Positions 33,713-34,855 of a stretch of DNA of 34,855 nt are shown one piece after another. Position 1 is the first letter of the stretch. Each line of letters begins with the position of its first letter. The notes under the pieces are model-generated. The model did not search any database. It was not told the origin of the DNA and was given only the letters and a program-made list of their open reading frames with translations. A program made the position numbers and the translations under genes. This DNA is from Bacteroidales bacterium (lineage in GTDB: Bacteria; Bacteroidota; Bacteroidia; Bacteroidales; VadinHA17), in assembly GCA_003157015.1 (NCBI GenBank), contig PMIJ01000120.1, positions 1 to 34,855 of the forward strand, in the 5' to 3' direction.

Positions 33713-33742
33713 CCCACATCTTGCCCTTCCCAGGAGGGGGAT
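33713..33742. repeat. C-run/G-run repeat remnant upstream of lon
   Basis: CCCTTCCCAGGAGGGGGATT contains a CCTTCCC-AGGAGGGGG near-inverted pair like those at 29378-29475 but lacks the rest. It lies in the 242-bp gap between lon and rpmE; apart from the rpmE terminator I see no other element in that gap. Confidence 0.4.
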
Positions 33743-33858
33743 TTTGTAACCATTCTTCTCTTTAGTTTTCAGTAGGTGTGCCAAAATTACATAATATTTT
33801 TACAATTGGTGTGAAAGTGAGCATTGCAATGATTATGCCACATATAATACAATAACAA

Positions 33859-33896
33859 AAAAAATAGGGATATGCCCTGACATGTCCCTATTTTTT
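33859..33896 (-). terminator. Intrinsic terminator of the L31 gene
   Basis: AAAAAATAGGGA (33859-33870) pairs with TCCCTATTTTTT (33885-33896). The stem can extend inward by ATG/CAT pairs, leaving a CCCTGA loop. It lies 16 bp after the rpmE stop on the minus strand and ends in a T run in that direction. The symmetric A/T tracts would allow two-way function, but no gene reads in from the other side. Confidence 0.88.
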
Positions 33897-33912
33897 ATAA
33901 TTAAACTTAAAG

Positions 33913-34176
33913 TTATTTCTTTTTCCCCATATGATCCTTATACCGGGTGTTAAATTTATCAACTCTACCTGCAGTATCAACGAGTTTCATTTTACCAGTA
34001 TAGAATGGATGAGATGTATTTGAAATCTCAAGCTTGATCAGAGGATATTCAGTTCCATCTTCCCATTTAATGCTCTCCCTCGATGGTGCAGTTGATTTGC
34101 TAAGAAAAGAAGTTCCGTTTGACATATCCTGAAAAACTACAAACCTGTAGTTGCTTGGATGAATATCATTTTTCAT
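33913..34176 (-). CDS. rpmE2: 50S ribosomal protein L31, type B
   Basis: The 87-residue protein begins [21 protein letters not shown] and contains [25 protein letters not shown] (55-79), the L31 signature. It has no cysteines, so it lacks the zinc-binding CxxC of type A L31 and belongs to the zinc-independent type B. Its short monocistronic unit has a well-formed promoter (34232-34262) and terminator (33859-33896). Whether a type A paralogue exists cannot be seen here. Confidence 0.95.
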   Translation of the reverse strand: MKNDIHPSNYRFVVFQDMSNGTSFLSKSTAPSRESIKWEDGTEYPLIKLEISNTSHPFYTGKMKLVDTAGRVDKFNTRYKDHMGKKK

Positions 34177-34203
34177 TGCTCAATATTTTTTATCCTAATT
34201 AAT

Positions 34204-34226
34204 CCTAATAAATTTCCCCGATTAGG
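34204..34226. promoter_or_regulatory. Inverted repeat in the L31 leader
   Basis: CCTAAT (34204-34209) and ATTAGG (34221-34226) form a perfect 6-bp inverted repeat. It lies at and just after the transcription start expected from the promoter at 34232-34262. A second CCTAAT occurs 9 bp away at 34195-34200. It could be an operator or a leader hairpin for self-regulation, but this rests on position alone. Confidence 0.35.
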
Positions 34227-34231
34227 GTTTG

Positions 34232-34262
34232 CAAAATTAATTAACATTCTTTAAAATGCAAA
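34232..34262 (-). promoter_or_regulatory. Bacteroidota-type promoter of the L31 gene
   Basis: On the minus strand TTTG (34262-34259), a 19-bp spacer and TAATTTTG (34239-34232) match the TTTG/TAnnTTTG consensus with standard spacing. This is the best promoter match in the window. It predicts a leader of about 50 nt before the L31 ATG. Confidence 0.65.
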
Positions 34263-34287
34263 AGGAATTGCAAATTTATTGTATATA

Positions 34288-34855
34288 TCATAAATGTCTT
34301 TCCCTATACTCTTGTCTTTCAGACATTTCATCCTTAAATCTGACGTAACGAAGTTCATGATTTATCATATATCGGTAAGTAATGTGAGTTTTTGCAATCC
34401 TGGCGCCAAGAGCTTCATAGATTGCTATCATCCTGGGATTATAATCACCAACCCAGGAGAGTTCGAGCTCTTTAAACCAGGGTTTCTTTTTAAAGACTTT
34501 ATATAGCTGAAAAAAGATAGCAGATTCCACCCCGCTGTTCTGATGTGATGGATGAACGCCTCCGACAACTGCCCTCATCCTTGTTATTTCATGAGTAATC
34601 TTAAAATATACAAAACGGATAATGTTCCAGGGATTCATCTTACCATCCATGTGTTTAAGGATCTGGTTCAGATCAGGAAAGAGAACAAAAAAAGCAATAG
34701 GCTTATGATTGAAATAAGCAAACCAGATGAGTTGCTCATCGATGATTAACTTTGCATTTTCAAAAGATTCTTCCAGAATTGCAGGATCAAGAGGAGTAAA
34801 ATCTTCTTTAAAAACCGACCACGTTGAATTGTAGATTTCCACTATGTCTTTTACA
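34288..34855 (-). CDS. GNAT-type N-acetyltransferase-like protein, 5' end outside the window
   Basis: The frame is open to the window edge (the codons before 34842 read on as VKDIVEIYNSTW), so the N-terminus is missing and at least 189 residues are visible. RMRAVVGGVHPSHQNSGVESAIF (about 92-114 of the visible part) resembles the acetyl-CoA-binding motif of GNAT enzymes, and ELSWVGDYNPRMIAIYEALGA fits the following strand-helix motif. Large proteins of this type (about 370-390 residues) with WSVFKEDFTPL are common in Bacteroidota. The substrate is unknown. Confidence 0.75.
   Translation of the reverse strand, partial: VKDIVEIYNSTWSVFKEDFTPLDPAILEESFENAKLIIDEQLIWFAYFNHKPIAFFVLFPDLNQILKHMDGKMNPWNIIRFVYFKITHEITRMRAVVGGVHPSHQNSGVESAIFFQLYKVFKKKPWFKELELSWVGDYNPRMIAIYEALGARIAKTHITYRYMINHELRYVRFKDEMSERQEYRERHL

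Overview
The window looks like a chromosomal segment of a Bacteroidota bacterium, most likely an anaerobic or microaerobic member of the Bacteroidales or a close relative. The reasons are its AT-rich DNA, several TAnnTTTG-type -7 promoter boxes instead of TATAAT, very few Shine-Dalgarno sequences, and lineage-typical genes and gene orders: DUF4492-cydA-cydB, parA-parB-DUF5683-LysM lytic transglycosylase, and pyrE-SRPBCC-(birA)-rsfS-ftsH-cdsA-psd. Nearly all of it is housekeeping DNA. I see no prophage, insertion sequence, CRISPR array, tRNA or rRNA.

Layout. 1-2.4 kb: a NatA/NatB-type ABC exporter. 2.4-3.6 kb: a sigma-54-type response regulator without a DNA-binding domain. 3.7-6.6 kb: a divergent aspartate ammonia-lyase followed by hydF, the [FeFe]-hydrogenase maturation GTPase; hydE and hydG are not in the window. 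6.7-13.7 kb (minus strand): parA, parB, a DUF5683 membrane protein, a LysM lytic transglycosylase and a large SGNH-MBOAT fusion O-acyltransferase. 14-16.5 kb: a lipid kinase, a glutaminyl-cyclase lipoprotein and a small HAD phosphatase. 16.6-20.5 kb: pssA, then on the minus strand a cytochrome bd operon (DUF4492, cydA, cydB) and a 37-residue one-helix ORF that looks like a CydX-type subunit. 20.6-23.9 kb: an AI-2E family permease, an Hsp20 chaperone and an FprA-type diiron flavoprotein. 23.9-28.0 kb (minus): rsfS-ftsH-cdsA-psd. 28.2-34.9 kb: biotin ligase, SRPBCC protein, pyrE, a divergent Nudix gene, lon-coaD, a zinc-free L31 gene and a 5'-truncated acetyltransferase.

How it fits together. 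CdsA, PssA and Psd form a complete CDP-diacylglycerol to phosphatidylethanolamine route, and the lipid kinase may recycle diacylglycerol. Cytochrome bd and the FprA flavoprotein both remove oxygen, which suits a cell that also makes oxygen-sensitive [FeFe] hydrogenase. FtsH, Lon and Hsp20 cover protein quality control. The SGNH-MBOAT protein, 14 bp downstream of a lytic transglycosylase, suggests peptidoglycan O-acetylation, because that modification blocks lytic transglycosylases.

The least ordinary part is between the genes. At least eight intergenic sites carry short dispersed repeats of three kinds: CTTTGTG/CTCTGTG-rich, C-run/G-run hairpins, and GGCCACAGGC-rich. They tend to abut stop codons. 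One supplies the last residues and stop codon of pyrE, and one contains a good match to a Bacteroidota promoter just before the ammonia-lyase gene.
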